Made by a program: the position numbers and the translations under genes | Shown: positions 7,162 to 14,351 of the stretch, in pieces | Layout of the letters: each line of letters starts with the position of its first letter | Position numbering within the stretch: the first letter of the stretch is position 1 | From: Streptomyces populi | Lineage (GTDB): Bacteria; Actinomycetota; Actinomycetes; Streptomycetales; Streptomycetaceae | NCBI RefSeq assembly: GCF_002911015.1 | Contig: NZ_KZ626883.1 | Location: 1 to 64,000 of the forward strand | Direction of reading: 5' to 3' | DNA length: 64,000 nucleotides | Notes under the pieces: generated by a model | What the model saw: only the letters and a program-made list of their open reading frames with translations | Told to the model about the DNA's origin: nothing | The model's database searches: none

Positions 7162-8428
7162 AGTCCACTCCCTTGATCCGTCCCACCAGCACCGCCCCCG
7201 CGAGGCCGATCACCGCCGCGAGCAGGTACAGGACCCGGTAGCCGCCCAGGTACGTCACGACCGGCGCCGCCAGCACCGGGGCCGCGACCTGGGGGAGGGC
7301 GTTGGCGATGTTGATGACGCCCAGGTCCTTGCCGCGGTCGAGGGCCTTCGGCAGGACGTCGGTCATCAGGGCGAAGTCGACGGAGGTGAAGACGCCGAAG
7401 CCGATGCCGAGGACGGCCGCGGCGGCGATCGCGCCGGGCCAGGTCTGCCAGGAGGCCAGCGCCGCCGTGGCCACCGCCATCAGGACGCCGGACCAGATCA
7501 CGAACGGTTTGCGGCGGCCCAGCCGGTCCGACCACACCCCGCCCACCACGACCGTGGCGAGCAGCGTGATCCCGTTCACCGCGGTGAGGACGAGGACCCC
7601 CTGTTCGGGGTCGTCCAGGTGCAGCCGGTCGCGCAGGTAGTAGAGCAGGTACAGCAGCACGAGCGCGTTGCTGAGGTTGATCAGGAACCGGGTCAGCCAG
7701 GCCCAGGCCAGGTCCGGGTGCTCGCGCGGACTCAGCCGGAAGGAGGCGAGGAACTCCCGCCCCGACCAGGGCGGCCGGGCCGACACCGGAAGCCGCAGGT
7801 CCTCGTGGCGCAGGACGTACGGCAGGACGCCCGCCAGGGTGAACACCGCGCACGCCGCGTACCCGCCGCCGGTGCCCCCGACCACCGTCGCGAGCCCGGT
7901 GCCGCCGACCACGCCGAGGATCTGCGCCGCTCCCAGCCAGCCGCCCACGCTGCCGCGCTGGAGCCGCGGCACCCGGTCGGGCACGGCCGCGGTGACCGCG
8001 GCGAACGCGGCGTTGAGGGTGAGCTGGACCAGACACCAGCCCGCCGCCATCGTCCACACCCCGCCCGCGCCCGCGAGGAGCAGCAGGGACAGCGCGCCGC
8101 CGGCCGCCCCGGCCACGATCCACGGCGTACGGCGGCCCCACCGCGCGGTCGTCCGGTCGGACAGCGCGCCGAAGAGAGGGTTGGCGACCAGCGAGACGAC
8201 CGCGCCCGCGCCCGTCACCCAGGCCAGCATCGTCTCCTTGGACATGCCGGAGCCGGGCGCGAAGTCCTCCGCCTGGGAGGCGAGGAGGATCTGGAGCGGG
8301 CCGTACCAGCCCACCCAGATCGCCCCGTTGGCGAGACAGAGCGCCGAGGTCCAGCCCCGGCCGACCCGCTCGACCGGCTCGGCGAGGGCGGAGACGGGCA
8401 GCGGCACGGCCGGGTCGGCCGCGGTCAT
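7160..8428 (-). CDS. MFS sugar transporter
   Basis: A 422-aa, 12-helix major facilitator. The start at 8428 overlaps the stop of the GH1 gene by 4 bp (ATGA), which fixes the start and indicates coupling. The segment GALSDRTTARWGRRTPWIVAG is the loop 2-3 signature of the sugar/H+ (GPH-like or SLC45-like) branch, and WSDRLGRRKPFVIWSG repeats it in the second half. Together with the beta-glucosidase it probably imports disaccharides or glucosides that the enzyme splits inside the cell. The transported sugar is not determinable from sequence alone. Confidence 0.88.
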   Translation of the reverse strand: MTAADPAVPLPVSALAEPVERVGRGWTSALCLANGAIWVGWYGPLQILLASQAEDFAPGSGMSKETMLAWVTGAGAVVSLVANPLFGALSDRTTARWGRRTPWIVAGAAGGALSLLLLAGAGGVWTMAAGWCLVQLTLNAAFAAVTAAVPDRVPRLQRGSVGGWLGAAQILGVVGGTGLATVVGGTGGGYAACAVFTLAGVLPYVLRHEDLRLPVSARPPWSGREFLASFRLSPREHPDLAWAWLTRFLINLSNALVLLYLLYYLRDRLHLDDPEQGVLVLTAVNGITLLATVVVGGVWSDRLGRRKPFVIWSGVLMAVATAALASWQTWPGAIAAAAVLGIGFGVFTSVDFALMTDVLPKALDRGKDLGVINIANALPQVAAPVLAAPVVTYLGGYRVLYLLAAVIGLAGAVLVGRIKGVD

Positions 8429-9729
8429 CTCTGCGCCCGCAGGGCGTCCCGCAGCCAGTGGTACGAGGCCTTCGGGGTCCGCTCCAGGGTGTCGTAGTCG
8501 ACGTGCACGAGCCCGAAGCGGCGCTGATAGCCCTCCGCCCACTCGAAGTTGTCCATCAGCGACCACACGAAGTAGCCGCGCACGTCGACGCCCTGCTCCG
8601 ACGCCCGGTGCAGGGCCCGGACATGGCCGTCGAGGAAGGCGATCCGCTCCTGGTCGTCGACACCCTCGTAACTACAGCCGTTCTCGGTGATCACCACGGG
8701 CGGGAGCCGGTCGCCGTAGCGCTCGCGGAAGCCGGTGAGCAGCTCGGTGAGCCCCTCGGGCACCACCGCCCAGCCGAAGTCGGTGACCGGGTAGCCCTCC
8801 AGTTCCTTGACCGTGAAGGGCAGTTCGGCGGGCAGGGTCAGTCCGCCGAACTCGATCTCCGCGCCCTCGGGGGCGCCCACCCTGGTCGGCTGGTAGTAGT
8901 TGATCCCGTACCAGTCGACCGGCTCGCCGATGACCTTCAGGTCCGCCTCGACGTCACCGGGCATCAGCTCGGCGATGCCGTCGGGGTAGCGGCCCAGCAG
9001 GACGGGGTCGGCGAAGAGCCGGTTGAGCAGGAGGTCGTAGAAGTCGGCCGCCGCCACGTCCTCGGTGCGCTCCGAGGCGGCCCAGGTGGGGCCGTGCGAG
9101 TTGGCGATCCCGATGTCGCCCGCCCCGGCCGCGCGCAGCGCCCGTACGGCCAGACCGTGGGCGAGGAGCTGGTGGTGGGCCACCGGCAGGGCGTCGAACA
9201 TGAGCTGTTTCCCGGGGGCGTGCGCGCCGAGCGCGTGCCCGAGCAGGGTGTGCTCGGCGGGCTCGTTGAGGGTGATCCACTTCTTGACGCGGTCGCCGAG
9301 GCGCCCGGCGACGACCGAGGCGTACTCCGCGAACCGCTCGGCGGTGTCCCGGTCCGTCCAGTCCAGTTCCGCCGGCAGGTCCCAGTGGAAGAGGGTCGGC
9401 ACGGGCCGTACGCCGGCCGCGCACAGGGCGTCGACGAGGCGGTCGTAGAAGTCCAGGCCGCCGGGGGAGTCCACCCGGGGCCAGGAGATGGAGAAGCGGT
9501 ACGCGTCCACCCCGAGGTCGGCGAGGAGCGCCACGTCCTCGGGGTAGCGGTGGTAGTGGTCGCAGGCCACCGCCGCCGTGGAGCCGTCCTTGACGTGCCC
9601 GGGCACGGCCGTGAACGCGTCCCACACCGAGGGGCCGCGCAGGTCGACGGCCCCCTCGATCTGATGGGCCGAGGTGGACACGCCCCAGAGGAAGCCGGAG
9701 GGGAACTGGGGGAGTGGGTTCGTCGCCAT
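8425..9729 (-). CDS. Beta-glucosidase, glycoside hydrolase family 1
   Basis: A 434-aa retaining glycosidase of the GH1 TIM-barrel family. The N-terminal signature FPSGFLWGVSTSAHQIEGA is complete. The acid/base Glu156 lies in TLNEP and the nucleophile Glu349 in ITENG. The C-terminal aglycone-site block is VWSLMDNFEWAEGYQRRFGL. There is no signal peptide, so it acts in the cytoplasm on imported oligosaccharides. It is the first gene of a two-gene operon with the MFS transporter (4-bp overlap). Specificity within GH1 (cellobiose, aryl glucosides, galactosides) cannot be told from these motifs. Confidence 0.95.
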   Translation of the reverse strand: MATNPLPQFPSGFLWGVSTSAHQIEGAVDLRGPSVWDAFTAVPGHVKDGSTAAVACDHYHRYPEDVALLADLGVDAYRFSISWPRVDSPGGLDFYDRLVDALCAAGVRPVPTLFHWDLPAELDWTDRDTAERFAEYASVVAGRLGDRVKKWITLNEPAEHTLLGHALGAHAPGKQLMFDALPVAHHQLLAHGLAVRALRAAGAGDIGIANSHGPTWAASERTEDVAAADFYDLLLNRLFADPVLLGRYPDGIAELMPGDVEADLKVIGEPVDWYGINYYQPTRVGAPEGAEIEFGGLTLPAELPFTVKELEGYPVTDFGWAVVPEGLTELLTGFRERYGDRLPPVVITENGCSYEGVDDQERIAFLDGHVRALHRASEQGVDVRGYFVWSLMDNFEWAEGYQRRFGLVHVDYDTLERTPKASYHWLRDALRAQR

Positions 9730-9828
9730 GCGCGATCATCTGTACCCGCGGTAACGGAAGTCAACGGTTCGGCGCGAACCCGTGGCCGCCCGCGCCCCGC
9801 CGCGTCCCCTTCCTCCGGCCGCCCTCCG

Positions 9829-10095
9829 CTACGCCCCCTCCTTCAGGACCCGGGAGACCAGTTCGCGCTGGGCCTCCGTGAGGTGCGGGTCGGCCGCGCG
9901 GACCGTTCTGCCGTCCACCGTGATCTCGTAGTGGAAGCCGTCCGGGACACCGGCCGGGGGCGTGTCCCGTCCGGCGGCGAGCACCCGCTCGGCCAGGGCG
10001 TGCCACTCGGCGGCGTCGGGCCGTGCCGAGGTGTCCACCTCGGCACGGCGCTCGATGCCCGCGAACCCGCCCGTACGCCGTACCTCGATCCGCAT
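9829..10095 (-). CDS. Emfourin-like protein metalloprotease inhibitor
   Basis: An 88-aa protein beginning MRIEVRRTGGFAGIERRAEVD and containing a DGFHYEITVDGRT segment, the pattern of emfourin/protealysin-inhibitor proteins. These bind and block M4 proteases of the protealysin group. It follows the M4 protease gene on the same strand after 32 bp, the usual protease-inhibitor operon order. No signal peptide is seen, matching the absence of one on the protease. The pair probably keeps the protease inactive in the producing cell. Assignment is by pattern and neighbourhood. Confidence 0.75.
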   Translation of the reverse strand: MRIEVRRTGGFAGIERRAEVDTSARPDAAEWHALAERVLAAGRDTPPAGVPDGFHYEITVDGRTVRAADPHLTEAQRELVSRVLKEGA

Positions 10096-10127
10096 GGGTC
10101 CCCTCTCGTGCGACTCGGGCGCCCGGG

Positions 10128-11198
10128 TCACACGGGCGTCACTCCCACCTCTTCCCAGGCCTTCGACACGGCCTGCAATTCCTCCCCCTCGTTGTACCGG
10201 GTCCGCGCCGCGGCGAGCGTGAGCCGCGCGAAGTCGGAGAACAGTGCCTGCTGCGGCAGTTCCCCGCCGGTCAGGACGTCGTACCAGATCTGTCCGGCCC
10301 GCTCCCACGCGTGGCCGCCGAGGGCCTGGGCGACGAGGTAGAAGGCGTGGTTGGGGATGCCGGAGTTGATGTGGACGCCGCCGTTGTCCCGGCCGGTGCG
10401 GACGTAGCCGTCCATCGTCCCGGGCTGCGGGTCCTTGCCGAGCACGTCGTCGTCGTACGCGGTGCCCGGCGCCTTCATGGAGCGCAGGGCGGTGCCGGTG
10501 ACCCGCGGGGCGAGCAGGCCGGCGCCGATCAGCCAGTCGGCCTCGGCGGCGGTCTGGCCGAGCGTGTACTGCTTGATCAGCGAGCCGAAGACGTCCGACA
10601 TGGACTCGTTCAGGGCGCCCGGCTGGCCGAAGTAGGTGAGGTTCGCCGTGTACTGGGTGACGCCGTGCGTCAGTTCGTGGCCGATGACGTCGACCGGGAT
10701 GGTGAAGTCGAGGAAGATCTCGCCGTCGCCGTCCCCGAACACCATCTGCTCGCCGTTCCAGAAGGCGTTGTTGTAGTGGGTGTCGTAGTGCACGGTGGCG
10801 TCGAGCCGCAGGCCCTCGCCGTCGATCGAGGTGCGCCGGAAGGCGTTCAGGTACAGGTCGAAGGTCGCGCCGAGGCCCGCGTACGCGCGGTTGACGGTGG
10901 CGTCCTTGCCCGGCTTGTCGCCCTCGCCGCGGACCTTCCTGCCGGGCAGGTCCTGATGGTGGCGGGCGTCGTAGATCGTGCGGTGGGGCGTGCGGCCGTC
11001 GGCCTCCTCGGGCGCGGCGACGGCGGGCGCGCCGACGACGGTGGTCAGCCGGCGGTGGGTGCGCTCGTACGCGTCGCGCTCCAGGGTCCGGCGTGCGGGA
11101 CCGGCGAGCGCGGGGTCCTCGTGCCGGGCGATCCTGTCGAGGACGTGGGGCGGGACGATGGTGCAGTGGACGGGCTCGAAGCCCCCGTTGGTCGTCAT
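10128..11198 (-). CDS. Protealysin-like M4 metallopeptidase
   Basis: A 356-aa thermolysin-family zinc protease. Zinc ligands and catalytic residues are visible: HELTH (His174, Glu175, His178), third ligand Glu198 in NESMSD, and the transition-state His276 in DNGGVHINSG. The N-terminus has no signal peptide but the short cysteine-bearing propeptide block CTIVPPHVLDRIA, typical of protealysin-like precursors rather than of secreted thermolysins with a propeptide near 200 aa. It is followed by the emfourin-like inhibitor. The ATG at 11198 was chosen by homology of the propeptide; a purine run AAGGG precedes it. A 34-bp interrupted palindrome (11210-11243) lies just upstream and probably controls the operon. 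Confidence 0.92.
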   Translation of the reverse strand: MTTNGGFEPVHCTIVPPHVLDRIARHEDPALAGPARRTLERDAYERTHRRLTTVVGAPAVAAPEEADGRTPHRTIYDARHHQDLPGRKVRGEGDKPGKDATVNRAYAGLGATFDLYLNAFRRTSIDGEGLRLDATVHYDTHYNNAFWNGEQMVFGDGDGEIFLDFTIPVDVIGHELTHGVTQYTANLTYFGQPGALNESMSDVFGSLIKQYTLGQTAAEADWLIGAGLLAPRVTGTALRSMKAPGTAYDDDVLGKDPQPGTMDGYVRTGRDNGGVHINSGIPNHAFYLVAQALGGHAWERAGQIWYDVLTGGELPQQALFSDFARLTLAAARTRYNEGEELQAVSKAWEEVGVTPV

Positions 11199-11209
11199 GC
11201 CCGGCACCC

Positions 11210-11243
11210 TTGCACTGCGTGATGTGGATGTCACTACGTGCAA
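11210..11243. promoter_or_regulatory. Interrupted palindrome upstream of the M4 protease
   Basis: TTGCAC-n3-GTGA, an 8-bp centre, TCAC-n3-GTGCAA. Ten of thirteen arm positions are complementary. It begins 12 bp upstream of the protease start codon, a position suited to an operator overlapping the promoter. The cognate regulator is unknown. Confidence 0.5.
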
Positions 11244-11390
11244 CCATGATTGGTGAAACGGGGTGATAAGGAGCCGGAGATTCCGCCTGGAAGTGGTATG
11301 GCGCACTTTTTGTCCCTTTCGGGGCGCGCGATCCCGCATACTGATACAGCCCTCCGTACGGAGCGCGGCTCCGCTACGCTGCTGAGCATC

Positions 11391-11438
11391 ATGCGTTTCG
11401 GGCTGCTTCTTCTTAGCTGCCGCGGCGAGGGCCTGTAG
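11391..11438 (+). CDS. leuL: leuA leader peptide (leucine attenuator)
   Basis: A 15-codon reading frame encodes MRFGLLLLSCRGEGL with four consecutive leucine codons (CTG CTT CTT CTT), ending 79 bp before the leuA ATG. Ribosome stalling on the Leu run when leucyl-tRNA is scarce would control which RNA hairpin forms downstream. The end of this frame is itself part of a stem (11420-11431 with 11451-11462), and an alternative pairing joins 11443-11449 to 11479-11485. CTT is a rare codon in this high-GC genome, adding to sensitivity. This is classical attenuation logic inferred from sequence. Confidence 0.8.
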   Translation: MRFGLLLLSCRGEGL

Positions 11439-11485
11439 TCGAGGCCGACCCCCTCCCCGCGGAGTCTGGCGTTGCGCCGTCGGCC
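11420..11485 (+). promoter_or_regulatory. leuA attenuator, alternative RNA hairpins
   Basis: Stem A pairs CCGCGGCGAGGG (11420-11431) with CCCTCCCCGCGG (11451-11462), eleven of twelve pairs. Stem B pairs GGCCGAC (11443-11449) with GTCGGCC (11479-11485), seven of seven. The two are mutually exclusive because 11443-11449 lies in the loop of A and B spans the 3' arm of A. A ribosome stalled on the leucine codons would shadow the 5' arm of A and favour B. Confidence 0.6.
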
Positions 11486-11517
11486 GTCCTTTCGGACATC
11501 CTGAGGAGCCCACGCAC

Positions 11518-13269
11518 ATGGCGAACAGCCACAGCAGCGAGCAGACCCGAGTCAACCGCCAGCGCCCCACCTCGATGCCGGTCCACAAGTACGGCCGGTA
11601 CGACCAGGTCGACATCCCCGACCGGACCTGGCCCGACAAGCGGATCACCGTCGCCCCCCGCTGGCTCTCCACGGATCTGCGCGACGGCAACCAGGCCCTG
11701 ATCGACCCCATGTCGCCCGCGCGCAAGCGCGAGATGTTCGACCTGCTGGTCAAGATGGGCTACAAGGAGATCGAGGTCGGCTTCCCGGCCTCGGGCCAGA
11801 CGGACTTCGACTTCGTCCGCTCGATCATCGAGGACGAGACCGCGATCCCGGACGACGTCACGATCTCCGTACTGACCCAGGCCCGCGAGGACCTGATCGA
11901 GCGGACCGTGGAGTCCCTGAAGGGCGCCAAGCGGGCCACCGTCCACCTGTACAACGCCACCGCGCCGGTCTTCCGCCGCGTCGTCTTCCGCGGTTCCAAG
12001 GACGACATCAAGCAGATCGCCGTCGACGGCACGCGGCTGGTCGTCGAGTACGCGGAGAAACTGCTGGGCCCCGAGACCGAGTTCGGCTACCAGTACAGCC
12101 CCGAGATCTTCACCGACACCGAGCTGGACTTCGCCCTGGAGGTCTGCGAGGCCGTCATGGACGTCTGGCAGCCCGGTCCGGGCCGCGAGATCATCCTCAA
12201 CCTGCCCGCCACGGTGGAGCGTTCGACCCCGTCCACGCACGCGGACCGCTTCGAGTGGATGCACCGCAACCTGTCCCGCCGCGAGTACGTCTGCCTGTCG
12301 ATCCACCCCCACAACGACCGCGGCACCGCCGTCGCCGCCGCCGAGCTGGCGCTGATGGCCGGCGCCGACCGGGTCGAGGGCTGCCTGTTCGGCCAGGGCG
12401 AGCGCACCGGCAACGTCGACCTGGTCACCCTGGGCATGAACCTGTTCTCCCAGGGCGTCGACCCGCAGATCGACTTCTCCGACATCGACGAGATCCGTCG
12501 TACGTGGGAGTACTGCAACCAGATGGAGGTCCACGCGCGCCACCCGTACGTGGGCGACCTGGTCTACACGTCCTTCTCCGGCTCCCACCAGGACGCCATC
12601 AAGAAGGGCTTCGACGCCATGGAGGCCGAGGCGGCCGCGAAGGGCGTCACCGTCGACGACATCGAGTGGGCCGTCCCGTACCTGCCGATCGACCCGAAGG
12701 ACGTCGGCCGCTCCTACGAGGCCGTCATCCGCGTCAACTCGCAGTCGGGCAAGGGCGGCATCGCCTACGTCCTGAAGAACGACCACAAGCTGGACCTGCC
12801 GCGCCGGATGCAGATCGAGTTCTCGAAGATCATCCAGGCGAAGACCGACGCCGAGGGCGGCGAGGTCACGCCGAAGGACATCTGGGCGACCTTCCAGGAC
12901 GAGTACCTGCCCAACCCCGGCAACCCGTGGGGCCGTATCCAGGTCAGGGCCGGCCAGTCCACCACGGACAAGGACGGCGTGGACACCCTGACCGTCGAGG
13001 CGACGGTCGACGGCACCGACACCGTCCTGAGCGGCAGCGGCAACGGACCGATCTCCGCCTTCTTCGACGCCCTGCAGTCCATCGGCGTCGACGTACGCCT
13101 GCTCGACTACCAGGAGCACACGATGAGCGAGGGCGCCTCCGCGCAGGCCGCGTCGTACATCGAGTGCGCGATCGGCGACAAGGTCCTGTGGGGAATCGGC
13201 ATCGACGCGAATACGACACGTGCCTCGCTGAAGGCCGTCGTCTCCGCCGTCAACCGCGCCGCCCGCTGA
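11518..13269 (+). CDS. leuA: 2-isopropylmalate synthase
   Basis: A 583-aa enzyme that condenses acetyl-CoA with 2-oxoisovalerate in the first committed step of leucine biosynthesis. The N-terminal HMGL-type barrel carries STDLRDGNQALIDPMSP and the metal site HPHNDRGTAV (family HxH), followed by FGQGERTGNVD. The C-terminal third is the LeuA regulatory domain that mediates leucine feedback inhibition. Length fits actinobacterial LeuA with an N-terminal extension. The ATG is preceded by a GAGGAG-like ribosome site and by the leuL attenuator. A hairpin follows the gene. Confidence 0.98.
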   Translation: MANSHSSEQTRVNRQRPTSMPVHKYGRYDQVDIPDRTWPDKRITVAPRWLSTDLRDGNQALIDPMSPARKREMFDLLVKMGYKEIEVGFPASGQTDFDFVRSIIEDETAIPDDVTISVLTQAREDLIERTVESLKGAKRATVHLYNATAPVFRRVVFRGSKDDIKQIAVDGTRLVVEYAEKLLGPETEFGYQYSPEIFTDTELDFALEVCEAVMDVWQPGPGREIILNLPATVERSTPSTHADRFEWMHRNLSRREYVCLSIHPHNDRGTAVAAAELALMAGADRVEGCLFGQGERTGNVDLVTLGMNLFSQGVDPQIDFSDIDEIRRTWEYCNQMEVHARHPYVGDLVYTSFSGSHQDAIKKGFDAMEAEAAAKGVTVDDIEWAVPYLPIDPKDVGRSYEAVIRVNSQSGKGGIAYVLKNDHKLDLPRRMQIEFSKIIQAKTDAEGGEVTPKDIWATFQDEYLPNPGNPWGRIQVRAGQSTTDKDGVDTLTVEATVDGTDTVLSGSGNGPISAFFDALQSIGVDVRLLDYQEHTMSEGASAQAASYIECAIGDKVLWGIGIDANTTRASLKAVVSAVNRAAR

Positions 13270-13291
13270 CCTCGTTCACCTGGTTCTTTCC

Positions 13292-13323
13292 GGCCCCGTC
13301 CGCCTTTCGAGGAGGGCGGGGCC
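13292..13323 (+). terminator. leuA terminator hairpin
   Basis: A 10-bp GC stem with one G-U pair (13292-13301 with 13314-13323) and 12-nt loop begins 22 bp after the leuA stop. Confidence 0.6.
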
Positions 13324-13429
13324 CGGTCGTGTCCCGGCCAATTCGTGTGCAGGTCACAAGCATGTCTCGTCCGAGGTACTGACTACACCTCGACAATGTG
13401 GCTAACATCACGCCAGCGCGGCGATGTTG

Positions 13430-13470
13430 CCGTGGGGGTACCTCCCACGCCTTTAAGGCTGTGGGGGAGT
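13430..13470. repeat. Short hairpin repeat element (streptomycete type)
   Basis: GTGGGGGTACCTCCCAC is a near-palindrome (13432-13448) followed by a TTTAAGG centre and GTGGGGGAG. Elements with a GGGGGTACCTCCC core and a GGGGGAG tail are, from memory, scattered through intergenic regions of Streptomyces chromosomes. It lies immediately before the ribosome site of the TerB-like gene and could fold in its 5' leader. Confidence 0.5.
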
Positions 13471-13486
13471 TACGGAGGTGTGCGAC

Positions 13487-14182
13487 GTGCTGCCAGGATG
13501 GGGACGAAACGGTCGTGCAGTTCAGGTTCCCCGTGTCCTGGGCACCCGTACGGCGTGGAGCACCGTCGGCGACGGGGAGTTCTTCTGCCCCGGCTGCGGC
13601 GGCGACCGGAACTACCAGCGGCTGACCGGCCGACGCCGCTTCACTCTTCTGGGTGTTCCCGTCCTCCCGCGCGGCGAGACGGGACCCGTCGTCGAATGCG
13701 CGGCCTGCCGCACCCACTACGGCGCCGACGTCCTGGACCACCCCACCACCACCCGCTTCTCCGCGATGCTCCGCGACGCCGTCCACACCGTCGCCCTCGC
13801 GGTCCTCGCGGCGGGCGGCTGCTGCGCCCGCGCGTCCCTGGAGACCGCCGCCGCCACCGTCCGCTCCGCGGGCTTCGACGACTGCACGGAGGACCAGCTG
13901 GGCGCCCTCGTCGAGGCCCTCGCCGCCGACACCGGCCGCTTCTTCGGCGAGCCCTGCGGAGCGAGCCTGGCCATAGAGCTCCACGAGGCCCTGGACCCGC
14001 TGGCCCCGCACCTCGCCCCGACGGGCCGTGAGGCGATCCTCCTCCAGGGCGCCCGCATCGCCCTCGCCGACGGCCCGTACACCCCCGCCGAACGGGACGC
14101 CCTCGCCACCGTGGGCGCGGCCCTGACGATCTGTTCGGACGACGTGACCCGCCTCCTGGCCACGGCCCGCACACCGTCCTAG
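13487..14182 (+). CDS. TerB-like protein with N-terminal zinc ribbon
   Basis: A 231-aa soluble protein. Two CxxC pairs (Cys34/Cys37 in FFCPGCGGD and Cys71/Cys74 in ECAACRTHYG) form a zinc ribbon. The helical C-terminal half, including AILLQGARIALADGPYTPAERDAL, resembles the TerB/DjlA-like fold with its acidic loop. The GTG at 13487 was chosen because GGAGG (13474-13478) lies 8 nt upstream; the earlier GTG at 13478 overlaps that site. TerB-like proteins are linked to membrane stress and tellurite resistance, but single-gene actinobacterial members have no proven role. Confidence 0.8.
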   Translation: MLPGWGRNGRAVQVPRVLGTRTAWSTVGDGEFFCPGCGGDRNYQRLTGRRRFTLLGVPVLPRGETGPVVECAACRTHYGADVLDHPTTTRFSAMLRDAVHTVALAVLAAGGCCARASLETAAATVRSAGFDDCTEDQLGALVEALAADTGRFFGEPCGASLAIELHEALDPLAPHLAPTGREAILLQGARIALADGPYTPAERDALATVGAALTICSDDVTRLLATARTPS

Positions 14183-14209
14183 GGCACCCCACCGACATCG
14201 GCGCCGCAG

Positions 14210-14225
14210 TACTCCCCGGGGAGTA
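14210..14225. promoter_or_regulatory. 16-bp perfect palindrome upstream of MMPL operon
   Basis: TACTCCCCGGGGAGTA is fully self-complementary and sits 127 bp before the MMPL start. The downstream operon encodes a NarL-type response regulator (18024), a class that binds dyad sites of about this length, so autoregulation is plausible. Confidence 0.55.
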
Positions 14226-14351
14226 ACGGCCACCCCGGGACACCCGGCGCAGTAGAGGCCGGCTCGCTCCCACGGGCGACGAAAGGGGCCCCGCGGCCCG
14301 GAAGTCTGGAACCCGGTAACCAGACATCCGGACCGAAGGGAGGCCCTGTCC

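Noticed and set aside
11413..13119. Long antisense frame across leuA
   Set aside because: Shadow of leuA codon bias, no motif or ribosome site.
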